Source: Staphylococcus xylosus (GTDB taxonomy: Bacteria > Bacillota > Bacilli > Staphylococcales > Staphylococcaceae). Taken from it: a stretch of DNA of 64,000 nt. The translations under genes and the position numbers were made by a program. Positions 8,518 to 16,879 of the stretch are shown here, one piece after another. Position 1 is the stretch's first letter. Every line of letters starts with the position of its first letter. The notes beneath the pieces are model-generated. The model was not told the DNA's origin. It did not search any database and saw only the letters and a list, made by a program, of their open reading frames with translations. The stretch spans positions 1 through 64,000 of the forward strand of contig NZ_MRZO01000004.1 in the NCBI RefSeq assembly GCF_002732165.1, written 5' to 3'.

Positions 8518-9381
8518 ATGGATATAGGATTTATAGGATTTGGAGAAGTTGGAAAAGAATTATCTAAAGGTTTTAGTAAATATGATGTAAATCGAATATA
8601 TGCTTACGATCCATTACTGATAAGTTCAGATTCAGAAAAATTATCTGAAGTCACAGAGATTAACTATGTTGAAAAGGCAGAAATTGTAGCAGAACAAACA
8701 TTATCTATATTATTTGTTGCTGTTCCTGCGACGAAAACTGTAGAAGCTTGGTCAGAAATAAGTGACGTTGTTGCTAGTGAAACAGTTCTAGTAGATTTAA
8801 CAACGGCTAGTTCTGAAGAGAAAAATAAGGTTAATGAAATGATGTCCCACAAAGGTATGACAATTATAGATGCTGCAATTCTTGGTGCATTAAAAGTATA
8901 TCAAAATGAAGTGCCCATATTAGCATCTGGAGCACAAACAAATAAGTTTATAGAGTTAGGTCATCAAATTGGGATGAATATTACTAAATTAAATGACAAA
9001 GTTGGCGATGCTACTAATTTCAAATTTGTGAGGAGTATCTTTACAAAAGGGTTGTCTACGTTATTGTTTGAGGTTATGGCATCTGCCGATCAACTTAATA
9101 TTTCAGAGGAAATATATGAATCTATCACCGGTACGATGGATAAAGATGATTTTGGAGAAATCATAAATAGATATATAAAAAGTAACGTAAAACATTCACA
9201 ACGTCGAGAGAAAGAAATGAAAAATGTAAGTGAATTTTTAGAATCTCATTATATCGAACCGGTAATGACTAAAGCTACAATCCAAAAATTGAAAAATATA
9301 ACTGAAGCAAATTTAGAAAGTAAATTACGAGATGAAGTTGATGATTGGTCTACCGTAATAAAGGCTTACAATCAAAAATAA
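8518..9381 (+). CDS. NAD(P)-dependent hydroxyacid dehydrogenase, 6PGDH-like with DUF1932
   Basis: This 287-residue two-domain oxidoreductase starts with a Rossmann motif GFIGFGEVGKEL (about 4-15) and continues with the NAD-binding domain of the 6-phosphogluconate / 3-hydroxyisobutyrate dehydrogenase superfamily. The C-terminal helical part (about 165-285; KFVRSIFTKGLSTLLFE) is of the DUF1932 kind. The segment DAAILGALKVYQNEVPILASG corresponds to the superfamily's substrate loop. It sits 10 nt after the RraA-like gene with a GGGGTG ribosome site overlapping that gap. The pair suggests stepwise oxidation and C-C cleavage of one imported acid. Co-factor and substrate are not deducible. Confidence 0.82.
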   Translation: MDIGFIGFGEVGKELSKGFSKYDVNRIYAYDPLLISSDSEKLSEVTEINYVEKAEIVAEQTLSILFVAVPATKTVEAWSEISDVVASETVLVDLTTASSEEKNKVNEMMSHKGMTIIDAAILGALKVYQNEVPILASGAQTNKFIELGHQIGMNITKLNDKVGDATNFKFVRSIFTKGLSTLLFEVMASADQLNISEEIYESITGTMDKDDFGEIINRYIKSNVKHSQRREKEMKNVSEFLESHYIEPVMTKATIQKLKNITEANLESKLRDEVDDWSTVIKAYNQK

Positions 9382-9396
9382 ATAGGAGGCATGTAC

Positions 9397-10746
9397 ATGG
9401 GGATATTGGCTTTATTAATATTTGTATCTATTTTAATTATTTGGAGCGTTTTCTTAAAAAGAAATTTAGGAGAAGCGTCATTGATTGGGTTTATCGCGTC
9501 AAGTCTTTTAGGTGGCAAAGAAGCTTTAGGATTACTTGCAAATGGTTTTTCATTTGCGTCAACATTTTCAGTGCTTTATGCTGCACTAGCTTTTGTATTC
9601 ATGGCATATATTATTGATAAATTAGGAATTGTTGAGAAACTATTAGCAATTTTAAATTCTATGGTAGGGAAGATTCCAGGAGCACCAGCTTATATGGACG
9701 CTATGGGCTCAGTTGCATTAGGCACATTATCAGGTGGTGACTCCGGTAATACAGCTGCTACAGGATCCATAACAGGACCTTGGATGTTGAAGAATAAATG
9801 GAAGAAAGAAATTGCCGCATCAGTAATGGTTGGGAATGGTGGTATTGCTTCCGTATTTCCACCAACAACTTCAATGTTTATCATACTTGGATTTGCTCCA
9901 GTTGCTGCAGCGGTTGGCGTTGGCGAATTTTATATTGCATTGTTTGTCGCATCATTATATCAACTTGCGCACAGACTAATAATGATTTGGTTCTTTGTAA
10001 AGAAACAGGGTATAAAGGCATTCTCTATTGAAGAATTAGAGCCATTAAGTAGTTCGTTTAAAAGAGGATGGACTTCAGGATTATTATATATCGGCGCCAT
10101 TATTCCATTAGCTATAACAATCGGACCATTAGGGGAAAAATTAACAAGTATACCATCAATAGGAGAAAAATCATTAGATAGTATAGATATCGTTGTATGG
10201 ATACCAACTTTAATGATTACTATCGCATTTATATTAGGGAGAAAAAATTTACCAAAAACAGTACCGGAGTTTATAAAGTTTGTTCAAGCTTCAATACCGA
10301 GATTTACTACAATTGGTGCTTTAATATTCTTTGCTGTTGCAGCTAGTGAAGTTTTAACTAAATTAGGTTTATCAAATAATATCGCATTTCTTATAGAGTC
10401 GGCGAATGCACCAGCTTGGTTAACGTTATTACTTATAGGTATAGGTATTACAATTATTACTGGCCCTTTAACGTCTACTGGAACACTTACGGCAGTAGGA
10501 TTGGTTTCCTATCAAATTTTAATTTCAAGCGGATTTTCGCCATTAATTTCGGCAGTAGTAGTGATGACGTTTGCTTCTACATCGGCTCAAATGCCACCTG
10601 CTTCTGGCTCCATTTATATTGCTTCAGGGATTGTTGATGCTAAACCTGAAAAAACATTTGGCATGTTGATTGTACTTTATGCATTGCCTGTAATTATTAT
10701 AGGCTGGCTTATAGGTATGGGTATATTGCCAATATGGGGAGGATAA
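9397..10746 (+). CDS. DctM-like (TRAP large permease family) organic acid transporter
   Basis: This 449-residue protein has about 12 membrane segments. The middle block (MGSVALGTLSGGDSGNTAATG, then GPWMLKNKWKKEIAASVMVG and FPPTTSMFIILGFAP) lines up with the conserved G-x-SG-SxADxxA and PPS regions of TRAP large subunits (DctM family), and a second GPLTSTGTLTAVG / STSAQMPPASGS repeat lies in the C-terminal half. GGAGG lies 7 nt before ATG 9397; the upstream ATG at 9391 is too close to that site. No DctP-type binding protein is encoded nearby, so it may work alone or only with the small 2-TM protein that follows. A related ion-transporter superfamily family remains possible. Confidence 0.7.
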   Translation: MGILALLIFVSILIIWSVFLKRNLGEASLIGFIASSLLGGKEALGLLANGFSFASTFSVLYAALAFVFMAYIIDKLGIVEKLLAILNSMVGKIPGAPAYMDAMGSVALGTLSGGDSGNTAATGSITGPWMLKNKWKKEIAASVMVGNGGIASVFPPTTSMFIILGFAPVAAAVGVGEFYIALFVASLYQLAHRLIMIWFFVKKQGIKAFSIEELEPLSSSFKRGWTSGLLYIGAIIPLAITIGPLGEKLTSIPSIGEKSLDSIDIVVWIPTLMITIAFILGRKNLPKTVPEFIKFVQASIPRFTTIGALIFFAVAASEVLTKLGLSNNIAFLIESANAPAWLTLLLIGIGITIITGPLTSTGTLTAVGLVSYQILISSGFSPLISAVVVMTFASTSAQMPPASGSIYIASGIVDAKPEKTFGMLIVLYALPVIIIGWLIGMGILPIWGG

Positions 10747-10751
10747 AATTT

Positions 10752-10976
10752 ATGGAAAAATTACTAGAAAAAATTTTCGCAATTTTCTTATTACTTTCGA
10801 TTATAACGGCACTTATTATGGTAATTGCACAACTACTTGGATTAATTATACTTAACGGAGAATTTATTATAAAAGTAAATGATATATTACTAACGCCAGC
10901 TATTATTTTAGCCGCAATATTCTCAGGAGTAGCATTTATATTAGGTTATTTCCCGAAATATAAAGATAAAAATTAA
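10752..10976 (+). CDS. small 2-TM membrane protein, putative transporter partner
   Basis: This 74-residue protein has two hydrophobic segments (about 6-30 and 44-66) and a charged C-terminus. GGAGG lies 9 nt before ATG 10752; an in-frame ATG at 10734 overlaps the ribosome site and the permease end, so it is less likely. It begins 5 nt after the permease stop, which implies a joint function. TRAP systems have a four-helix DctQ subunit; this protein is too short to be one and shows no clear DctQ motif, but its position matches. It is followed by a hairpin at 11031-11074. Confidence 0.7.
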   Translation: MEKLLEKIFAIFLLLSIITALIMVIAQLLGLIILNGEFIIKVNDILLTPAIILAAIFSGVAFILGYFPKYKDKN

Positions 10977-11030
10977 AGTAACAAAAGGGTGTTTTATGAC
11001 TGAAGTGAAATGAATCAAATAATAAGTCTA

Positions 11031-11074
11031 AGCTACTAATTTCAATTTCTTTAAAGAATTTAGTGGCTATTTTA
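11031..11074 (+). terminator. terminator of the RraA/permease operon
   Basis: AGCTACTAA (11031-11039) pairs with TTTAGTGGCT (11060-11068) through one wobble, followed by a short T run. Confidence 0.55.
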
Positions 11075-11258
11075 ATGTATTAATTAATCAGATATTTTAA
11101 TCTTTATGTGTAAAAAGTATTTGAAATAGGTGCATAAAAGAAATTGTTTTTATATACTATGTGTAATTAAAATATTGTGAAAATTTTCGTAATATCTTAT
11201 TTTGTTAGATTATATAGAGGGGATTTTCATAGTAATAAGGGGATTAGAAGACAATATT

Positions 11259-12566
11259 ATGAAGAATCAGATGCACATTGTTTCACTTATTTATAGTACA
11301 GGTTTACATCCTGCTTCATGGAGACTAGAAAACTCTAGAATTGATGAAATAGGCCAAATTACATATCAACAAGAAATTGCTAAAATTGCAGAACGTGGCT
11401 GTTTGGATGCTATATTTTTAGCAGATGGACAATATATTTCTCAAGAAAATACAGGGCATTTATCTTATTTCTTAGAACCTATCACTACCTTGACTGCTAT
11501 TTCACAAGTAACGAAACATATTGGGTTAATAGCAACCGTATCTTCTACATTTTATGATCCATACAATACAGCACGCTTAATAGGTAGTTTAGATCATATT
11601 AGTCAGGGGAGAGCTGGTATTAATATTGTCACTTCACAATTTGATAATGAAGCAGGTAATCATTCAATGACGCAACTTCCTCCTTTAAATGAAAGATATA
11701 AAAAGGCAGAAGAATTTGTACATGTATTAAAACAATTGTGGCAGTCGTTTGATAGTCATGCATTAATTAATGATAGAAAGAATGGTAGAGGAATAGAGTG
11801 GTCCTTAATAAATGAAATTAATCACGAAGGAGAATATTTTAAGGTGAAGGGTCCTATAAATTTACCATCTAATCCTCAAATATATCCAGTCTTGTGTCAA
11901 GCTGGTACTTCGATTCCAGGTCGTGATTTTGCTTCGAAAGCTGTAGATATGATTTTTTCAGTAGCTTGGAATAAGTTAGACGCTAAGAGATTTTTGAAAG
12001 ATATCGAGAAACGAGTAGAACAGCTTAATAATTCTGAAAGTAGACCATTGATTTTACCAGGTTTGACTGTTTATGTTGCAGATACGATGGAAGAAGCTAA
12101 AGAAAAAAGAGCAACACTAGATAGATTCATAGATGTGAACGAAAAAATTAAACAGATTGAACAAAGTATAGGACAAAGTGTTGAGGGATGGGATTTTGAT
12201 GCTGTAGTACCATCTTTACCGTCTTATGATAAATTAACGACAAAAGTTGTGTCGAAAGCGCGCTATGAAGCGATACGAAGTACGATAGAAACAGAATCGC
12301 TTACATTAAGAGAATTAGCACAACGCGTGAGTACTTGGATGGGACATAAGACAATTGTAGGAGACCCAATAACAGTTGCAGATATGATGCAGGAATGGTT
12401 TGAAGAGGAGTGTTGTGATGGTTTTACACTTATGCCACCTACGTATCCAGATATGTTTGAAACTTTTATTGATAAAGTAATTCCTATATTGCAAGAGCGA
12501 GGTTTATTCAGAAAAGCATACACAGGATCAACTTTGAGAGAAAATTTACAATGCGTAGTGAAATAG
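11259..12566 (+). CDS. FMN-dependent luciferase-like monooxygenase (NtaA/SnaA/DszA family)
   Basis: This protein of 435 residues belongs to the bacterial luciferase superfamily, NtaA/SnaA/DszA-type group, whose members oxidise substrates such as nitrilotriacetate, desferrioxamine or dibenzothiophene sulfone with FMNH2 supplied by a separate reductase. Family features seen include GLHPASWRL near the N-terminus, DAIFLADGQY, the EPITTLTAISQVTKHIGL strand, TFYDPYNTARLIGSLDHISQGRAGINIVTS and QAGTSIPGRDFA. ATG 11259 gives the family's usual N-terminus; an in-frame TTG at 11202 has no ribosome site. An azoreductase-type flavin enzyme lies just downstream on the other strand, but its link is unproven. 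The substrate is unknown. Confidence 0.85.
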   Translation: MKNQMHIVSLIYSTGLHPASWRLENSRIDEIGQITYQQEIAKIAERGCLDAIFLADGQYISQENTGHLSYFLEPITTLTAISQVTKHIGLIATVSSTFYDPYNTARLIGSLDHISQGRAGINIVTSQFDNEAGNHSMTQLPPLNERYKKAEEFVHVLKQLWQSFDSHALINDRKNGRGIEWSLINEINHEGEYFKVKGPINLPSNPQIYPVLCQAGTSIPGRDFASKAVDMIFSVAWNKLDAKRFLKDIEKRVEQLNNSESRPLILPGLTVYVADTMEEAKEKRATLDRFIDVNEKIKQIEQSIGQSVEGWDFDAVVPSLPSYDKLTTKVVSKARYEAIRSTIETESLTLRELAQRVSTWMGHKTIVGDPITVADMMQEWFEEECCDGFTLMPPTYPDMFETFIDKVIPILQERGLFRKAYTGSTLRENLQCVVK

Positions 12567-12622
12567 GCTATTAATGAATAAGATAGTAGCAATAGCAATT
12601 ACAAAATTTCATAAAAGCAAAG

Positions 12623-12668
12623 AAAACGTCAATTTCCATATCTCAATGCAAATTGACGTTTGTTTTTA
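12623..12668. terminator. terminator between convergent monooxygenase and azoR
   Basis: AAAACGTCAATTT (12623-12635) pairs with AAATTGACGTTT (12650-12661), with T runs on both strands. Confidence 0.8.
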
Positions 12669-12747
12669 GTTTATATACTTTCTTTAAAGTAGATACATAA
12701 AAAGTGTATTATTTCTTCGTAGAATAATTTAGTATATTTGTGATTTT

Positions 12748-13392
12748 TTATTGTAAATCAAAAAAAGATGTAAAGGCTTGATCTAAGTCAATTTCAGCAT
12801 TTTGTAAAACAGTCGATTCAGGCAATATTGCTGTTCCTTGAGCACGCGCAATATAAAAATCATCAAATGCCATAATATCTGTAAACATGGCTTGTAGATA
12901 TTGAGAAGAAAAGTCTAAAGGTTTATAGCGATCGTCATTTGTATAAATTGAACCACTAGCTTGTAAATATAGAGCTTTATAGTTATCAGTCATCAATCCG
13001 ACTGAACCATCAGAAGTATATTTAAATGTTTGGCGTGCAATCATAATGTTATCTATATAATCTTTCAAACGAGACGTTATATTAAAGTTGTGAAGCGGCG
13101 AAATAATTACTATTCTATGATGTGACTTAAATTGTGAAAGTAAAGATGACGTCATATCAGATATTTGTTGTTCTTCTATTGTCAGTAATTCGTTTTCACG
13201 TTGTTTGTTCCAAATGTTTAATAACTGTGTAGATTCTATACGAGGTAAATTAATTTCATATAGATTTAATATTTCTGGTTTTTCATTTGGAAAAGTCTCT
13301 TTATATTTTGTTGAAAATATATTTTGTAGTTTATAAGAAAAACTGTCTTTATTTTCGAATTTAGGATGAGCGTTAATTATTAAAGTTTTCAT
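12748..13392 (-). CDS. azoR: FMN-dependent NADH-azoreductase (AzoR family)
   Basis: This 214-residue flavodoxin-fold quinone/azo reductase would use FMN and NADH to reduce quinones, azo dyes or other electrophiles. The N-terminal INAHPKFENKDSFSYKL is the phosphate-binding loop region, ISPLHNFNITSRLKDYIDNI matches the FMN-binding P-x-x-N-F block of the AzoR family, and the LQASGS segment corresponds to the second FMN loop. It is divergent from a WYL-domain regulator only 80 bp away, so it is probably controlled by that regulator. A reasonable ribosome site (AAGGAG) precedes the start. Confidence 0.85.
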   Translation of the reverse strand: MKTLIINAHPKFENKDSFSYKLQNIFSTKYKETFPNEKPEILNLYEINLPRIESTQLLNIWNKQRENELLTIEEQQISDMTSSLLSQFKSHHRIVIISPLHNFNITSRLKDYIDNIMIARQTFKYTSDGSVGLMTDNYKALYLQASGSIYTNDDRYKPLDFSSQYLQAMFTDIMAFDDFYIARAQGTAILPESTVLQNAEIDLDQAFTSFFDLQ

Positions 13393-13438
13393 AGTACATA
13401 CTCCTTAGTTATTTGATAAGATAATTATAAAGTTTAAA

Positions 13439-13457
13439 GGTGTCTAAATACGGCACC
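13439..13457. promoter_or_regulatory. inverted repeat between azoR and its likely regulator
   Basis: GGTGTC (13439-13444) and GGCACC (13452-13457) form a 5/6 inverted repeat in the 80-bp divergent intergenic region, just upstream of the regulator's ribosome site. It is a candidate operator. Confidence 0.4.
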
Positions 13458-13472
13458 ATTGAAGGAGATATT

Positions 13473-14405
13473 ATGAAAAAATCTGAAAGACTTAATCAAG
13501 AACTCATTTTCTTAAGTAATAAATCTACTTTTCATTTAAAAGATATTATGCAGGCTTTTAATATTTCTAAAAGAACTGCACTTAGAGATATTCAAGAACT
13601 TGAAGCGATGGGTTTGGCACTTTATGTAGAAAATGGCCGATATGGTGGTTATAAGTTGCTTTCTCAAAATTTATTAACACCTATTTATTTTAATAATAAT
13701 GAAATTTTGGCGATATTTTTTGCACTTAAAGCTTTAGATATACTATCTACGACACCTTTTGAAAAATCTTATGATCAAATAAAAGAAAAATTATTTGCCA
13801 GTCTACCTGAGCAAAAGCAAAAAGACATTGCTAAAGTATTAAAATATATTCATTACTATAATGCAACACCAATTAATAACGCAGTTTATTTAGAGCAAAT
13901 ATTAACCTCAATTATGAGTGAGAATAGTGTTTATATTACTTATACGCAATACAAATACGAAGAAACAGAAATTCAAATTTATGATTTATTTTATAGAAAT
14001 GGGATATGGTTCTGTAGTGCTTATGACTTAAATAAACATACTTGGGGTACATATCGTTGCGATTATATTGTGAATTTAGAGGTTAATGAGGTTAGAGACA
14101 CGTTTTCTAGGCAAACACTAGAGGACATTAAGCAACATCACGAAGAAACATTTAATAACATACCGTTTAAATGCAAATTAACGACTTTTGGAGTAGAACT
14201 ATTTTTGAAGAAACATTATCCGAATATGAAATTGGAATATATTGAAAATAGTCCTTATATTGTAGGGGGATACAATAATGAAGAATTGGGTTATATGACT
14301 GATTACTTAATTTCACTAGGGGAACATGTGGAGATTGTTTATCCGGAGCAACTCAAACGAAATTATATAACTAAGTTGAATAATATTTTAAAGAAATATG
14401 ACTGA
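13473..14405 (+). CDS. HTH + WYL-domain transcriptional regulator (YafY-type)
   Basis: This 310-residue regulator has an N-terminal DeoR-like winged helix (about 1-65; FHLKDIMQAFNISKRTALRDIQ) and a central-to-C-terminal WYL-type ligand-sensing region (about 130-310; IYDLFYRNGIWFCSAYDLNKH, TWGTYRCDYI). AAGGAG 6 nt upstream supports ATG 13473; an in-frame codon at 13440 lies inside the probable operator. It is divergent from the azoreductase, an arrangement common for WYL regulators and their target. The effector is unknown; quinone or electrophile stress is an inference from the neighbour. Confidence 0.83.
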   Translation: MKKSERLNQELIFLSNKSTFHLKDIMQAFNISKRTALRDIQELEAMGLALYVENGRYGGYKLLSQNLLTPIYFNNNEILAIFFALKALDILSTTPFEKSYDQIKEKLFASLPEQKQKDIAKVLKYIHYYNATPINNAVYLEQILTSIMSENSVYITYTQYKYEETEIQIYDLFYRNGIWFCSAYDLNKHTWGTYRCDYIVNLEVNEVRDTFSRQTLEDIKQHHEETFNNIPFKCKLTTFGVELFLKKHYPNMKLEYIENSPYIVGGYNNEELGYMTDYLISLGEHVEIVYPEQLKRNYITKLNNILKKYD

Positions 14406-14414
14406 CTGCAAAAT

Positions 14415-14467
14415 AAAGCAGAGGCTATAAGGGTGACATTGATGTCCTTATAGCCTCTGCTTTTTAA
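14415..14467. terminator. strong bidirectional terminator, 18-bp stem
   Basis: AAAGCAGAGGCTATAAGG (14415-14432) has an exact complement at 14445-14462, with T runs on both strands. It separates the WYL regulator from the convergent FusB-family gene. Confidence 0.92.
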
Positions 14468-15109
14468 TTACTGTATTTTATTTAGAAAATGATAGAAGTA
14501 GGATAAATCAGAGATTTGTTGATTACAAACTGTACTATCGAAACAAATATAATCACCTTTTTTAGTATATTGCCCGTCACTTGTGGTGCGTGTTTTTCTC
14601 ATAAATAAGGTGACTCGAGACTCCTTATTACAAATTGAGCAAAAGCCTTTAACTGTTTGGTTTGAAATATCCCCATAAAAACCATCTAAATTTCCAAAAT
14701 CATTATAATAGATTATATATTTTCTATTGGAAGCAACATCGTTCCAACCAATAAATGTACTTTCTAATAGGACTTCATTACTGATTAATGGTGTTTTCAA
14801 TTTCTTTACTTTTCTAAAAACTTTATCTACTTGTTTTTTAGAAGGATGTTCGAAAGGTAACACATAAGTTTGAAGTTTACTTAAGATTTTTTCAGCTTGC
14901 ATTTTTGATAACTGGTTATTCATCAATTTTTCAATTTCTGATTGAATAGATGAATCTACCTTTTGAAACGTGTTGAGAATTTGTTCACGTGTAGCCTCTT
15001 GGATAGAAGCGATAGTATTAAGATCATTAACTGAATTGTACACATTGATTAAATGTACAATACGTTCTTTTATATAATTAAATTGATAAGGGTATAGTTG
15101 TTTTTCCAT
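14468..15109 (-). CDS. fusD: FusB/FusD-family EF-G-binding fusidic acid resistance protein
   Basis: This 213-residue protein has exactly the length of FusB. It has the same two-domain plan: an N-terminal helical bundle (YPYQFNYIKERIVHLINVYN) and a C-terminal zinc finger made of CSICNKES and the later FDSTVCNQQ cysteines. Blocks such as GWNDVASNRKYIIYY and SDGQYTKKGDYIC are nearly those of FusB. These proteins bind elongation factor G and free it from fusidic-acid-stalled ribosomes. Chromosomal members are called FusD in S. saprophyticus; the symbol assumes that group. ATG 15109 fits FusB and has GAGAGG 12 nt upstream; an in-frame ATG lies at 15145. A leader peptide and hairpin precede it. Confidence 0.87.
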   Translation of the reverse strand: MEKQLYPYQFNYIKERIVHLINVYNSVNDLNTIASIQEATREQILNTFQKVDSSIQSEIEKLMNNQLSKMQAEKILSKLQTYVLPFEHPSKKQVDKVFRKVKKLKTPLISNEVLLESTFIGWNDVASNRKYIIYYNDFGNLDGFYGDISNQTVKGFCSICNKESRVTLFMRKTRTTSDGQYTKKGDYICFDSTVCNQQISDLSYFYHFLNKIQ

Positions 15110-15171
15110 AATTTTGATATTCCTCTCACATTTTAATAACTGCATGCATAAGATTGATGCCCTGTGAAAAG

Positions 15172-15214
15172 AAAAAAGTTCTACAAAGCATCGATTATTT
15201 TAATCGAGAACTTT
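15172..15214 (-). promoter_or_regulatory. leader hairpin/attenuator before fusD
   Basis: On the minus strand AAAGTTCT (plus 15207-15214) pairs with AGAACTTT (plus 15175-15182), with an inner CGATTA/TAATCG stem, followed by a run of six T. ACAAAG/CTTTGT offers a competing pairing. No upstream gene on this strand needs a terminator, so it most likely acts as an attenuator of fusD. Confidence 0.6.
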
Positions 15215-15245
15215 GTATTAATAATGTAGCATTTGAATGCAACAT
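15195..15245 (-). CDS. 16-residue leader peptide of fusD
   Basis: This short reading frame, MLHSNATLLIQSSRLK, has an ACGGAG ribosome site 8 nt upstream and sits just behind a strong promoter. Its last codons run into the 5' arm of the leader hairpin and its stop codon lies in the inner stem. A ribosome stalled on it would open the hairpin. FusB is known to be inducible through a leader-peptide attenuation mechanism, so the same logic is likely here. An alternative overlapping ATG at 15253 is too near the ribosome site. Confidence 0.55.
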   Translation of the reverse strand: MLHSNATLLIQSSRLK

Positions 15246-15276
15246 ATTATCATCTCCGTAAATACTTAATAAATAA

Positions 15277-15305
15277 CTTATACCAACATATGACAAGTGT
15301 GTCAA
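15277..15305 (-). promoter_or_regulatory. promoter of the fusD leader
   Basis: On the minus strand TTGACA (15300-15305), a 17-nt spacer and TATAAG (15277-15282) form a near-consensus SigA promoter. Transcription would start at about 15270, just before the leader peptide. Confidence 0.7.
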
Positions 15306-15550
15306 ATGTTGGAAATTATCACAATTTACTAAATAGATTTTATATTGAATAGAGAGGTAGCAACGAGAAATAGTGAAAAAGCTAATAGTTAAATAGTAGA
15401 CATTAATGAGTTACACTGCTAAAATCAAAGGAAATGTTCACTCAAAGTATACAAAAGAGCGTTATTATAGTATAATATGGTTGAAAATACGGTTATTGTC
15501 CACTGGGGAAAAACATTACGATTTCTGTAATATACAAGGGAGATATAAAT

Positions 15551-16513
15551 ATGAAAAAAATTATTATTACTGGTGCATTAGGACAAATAGGAACAGAATT
15601 AGTTGTGAAGTGTAGAACATTATATGGAAATGACAATGTTTTGGCTACTGATATTAAAGAGCCAGAAGCTGATTCTGCAATTGCAAATGGTCCATTTGCA
15701 ATATTGGATGTGACTGATAAATCACGTATGAATGAACTTGTTGAATCATTTAAGCCGGACACCATTATGCATATGGCTGCTTTACTATCTGCTACTGCAG
15801 AAAAAAATCCTTTATTTGCTTGGGATTTAAATATGGGTGGATTAATGAATGCTTTAGAGGTAGCACGTGAATATGATTTATTATTCTTCACGCCAAGTTC
15901 GATTGGTGCGTTCGGTCCATCAACACCTAAAGTAAATACACCACAAGTAACGATTCAGCGTCCAACTTCAATGTATGGTGTGAATAAAGTTGCAGGTGAA
16001 CTATTATGCCAATATTACTTTGACAAGTTTGGCGTTGATACACGTAGTGTAAGATTCCCAGGTTTAATTTCACATATTAAAGAACCTGGTGGCGGTACAA
16101 CAGACTATGCAGTCGATATTTATTTTAAAGCTGTAAGAGAAAGACAATATTCAAGCTTTATTGAAAAAGGTACATTTATGGACATGATGTATATGGAAGA
16201 TGCGATTGACGCCATTATCCAACTTATGGAAGCAGACGGAGTTAAATTAATAAACCGTAATGCTTATAATTTAAGTGCGATGAGTATTGAACCAGAAATG
16301 GTTAAAGCAGCAATTCAAGAACATTATCCAGACTTTAAATTAGACTATGATGTAGACCCAGTGAGACAATCAATTGCTAACAGTTGGCCAGATAGCATTG
16401 ATGTAAGTTGTGCAAGAGCAGAATGGGGCTTTGATCCACAATACGATTTAAACAAAATGACTAAAGTGATGTTAGATGCTATCGAAGGTAAAGAAACAGC
16501 TGAAGTAAGATAA
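15551..16513 (+). CDS. NAD-dependent epimerase/dehydratase, L-threonine 3-dehydrogenase-like
   Basis: This 320-residue extended SDR has the Rossmann motif [12 protein letters not shown] (about 6-17), and YGVNK supplies the catalytic Tyr-x3-Lys. Blocks [21 protein letters not shown] and RFPGLIS match the SDR-type L-threonine 3-dehydrogenases, which oxidise threonine to 2-amino-3-ketobutyrate. The same gene precedes ilvE in S. aureus, where it is usually annotated only as an epimerase. AGGGAGAT lies before the ATG, and a TATAAT box is at about 15474-15479. A strong terminator follows, so it is not co-transcribed with ilvE. Confidence 0.83.
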   Translation: MKKIIITGALGQIGTELVVKCRTLYGNDNVLATDIKEPEADSAIANGPFAILDVTDKSRMNELVESFKPDTIMHMAALLSATAEKNPLFAWDLNMGGLMNALEVAREYDLLFFTPSSIGAFGPSTPKVNTPQVTIQRPTSMYGVNKVAGELLCQYYFDKFGVDTRSVRFPGLISHIKEPGGGTTDYAVDIYFKAVRERQYSSFIEKGTFMDMMYMEDAIDAIIQLMEADGVKLINRNAYNLSAMSIEPEMVKAAIQEHYPDFKLDYDVDPVRQSIANSWPDSIDVSCARAEWGFDPQYDLNKMTKVMLDAIEGKETAEVR

Positions 16514-16633
16514 AAGAAGATTAGCTGCTATTTAATAGTATTTGAAAAATAAAACCGCAATGATGATAATTAAAAATGGAGCATTTGCTGTTATAAAATA
16601 AAACTAAATAGTATTTATTTCGTCTGTTAAGTG

Positions 16634-16688
16634 TAGCGTGGATATGTTGGCAAAATTTTGAATTTGATAACATGTCTACGCTATTTTT
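16634..16688 (+). terminator. terminator after the SDR gene
   Basis: TAGCGTGGATATGTT (16634-16648) pairs with AACATGTCTACGCTA (16669-16683), 13 Watson-Crick pairs of 15, then T5. Confidence 0.88.
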
Positions 16689-16795
16689 ATTAATAAATAT
16701 ATTAAGATAGACGGAAATGAATCAATTCTAAAAATCAATTTTTAATTGTGAAAATTGGTTTCTATTCCTCTCCCTTATTATTTCTTTATTTTAAA

Positions 16796-16810
16796 TTTTT
16801 TGAAAATTAT
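16796..16810 (+). promoter_or_regulatory. CodY-box-like operator of ilvE
   Basis: AATTTTTTGAAAATT matches 13 of 15 positions of the CodY consensus and abuts the -35 hexamer of the ilvE promoter, so binding would block RNA polymerase. Confidence 0.6.
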
Positions 16811-16838
16811 TGAACAGCACTCGTTGGATTGATATAAT
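16810..16838 (+). promoter_or_regulatory. promoter of ilvE
   Basis: TTGAAC (16810-16815), a 17-nt spacer and TATAAT (16833-16838) form a good SigA promoter 41 nt before the ilvE start codon. Confidence 0.7.
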
Positions 16839-16879
16839 TTAATGTAATACTTAAAGAAATACCATTAGGAGGAAAAATC

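Noticed and set aside
16514..16879. T-box leader before ilvE
   Set aside because: No T-box sequence or antiterminator was seen; the only hairpin is the terminator of the preceding gene, and a promoter follows it.
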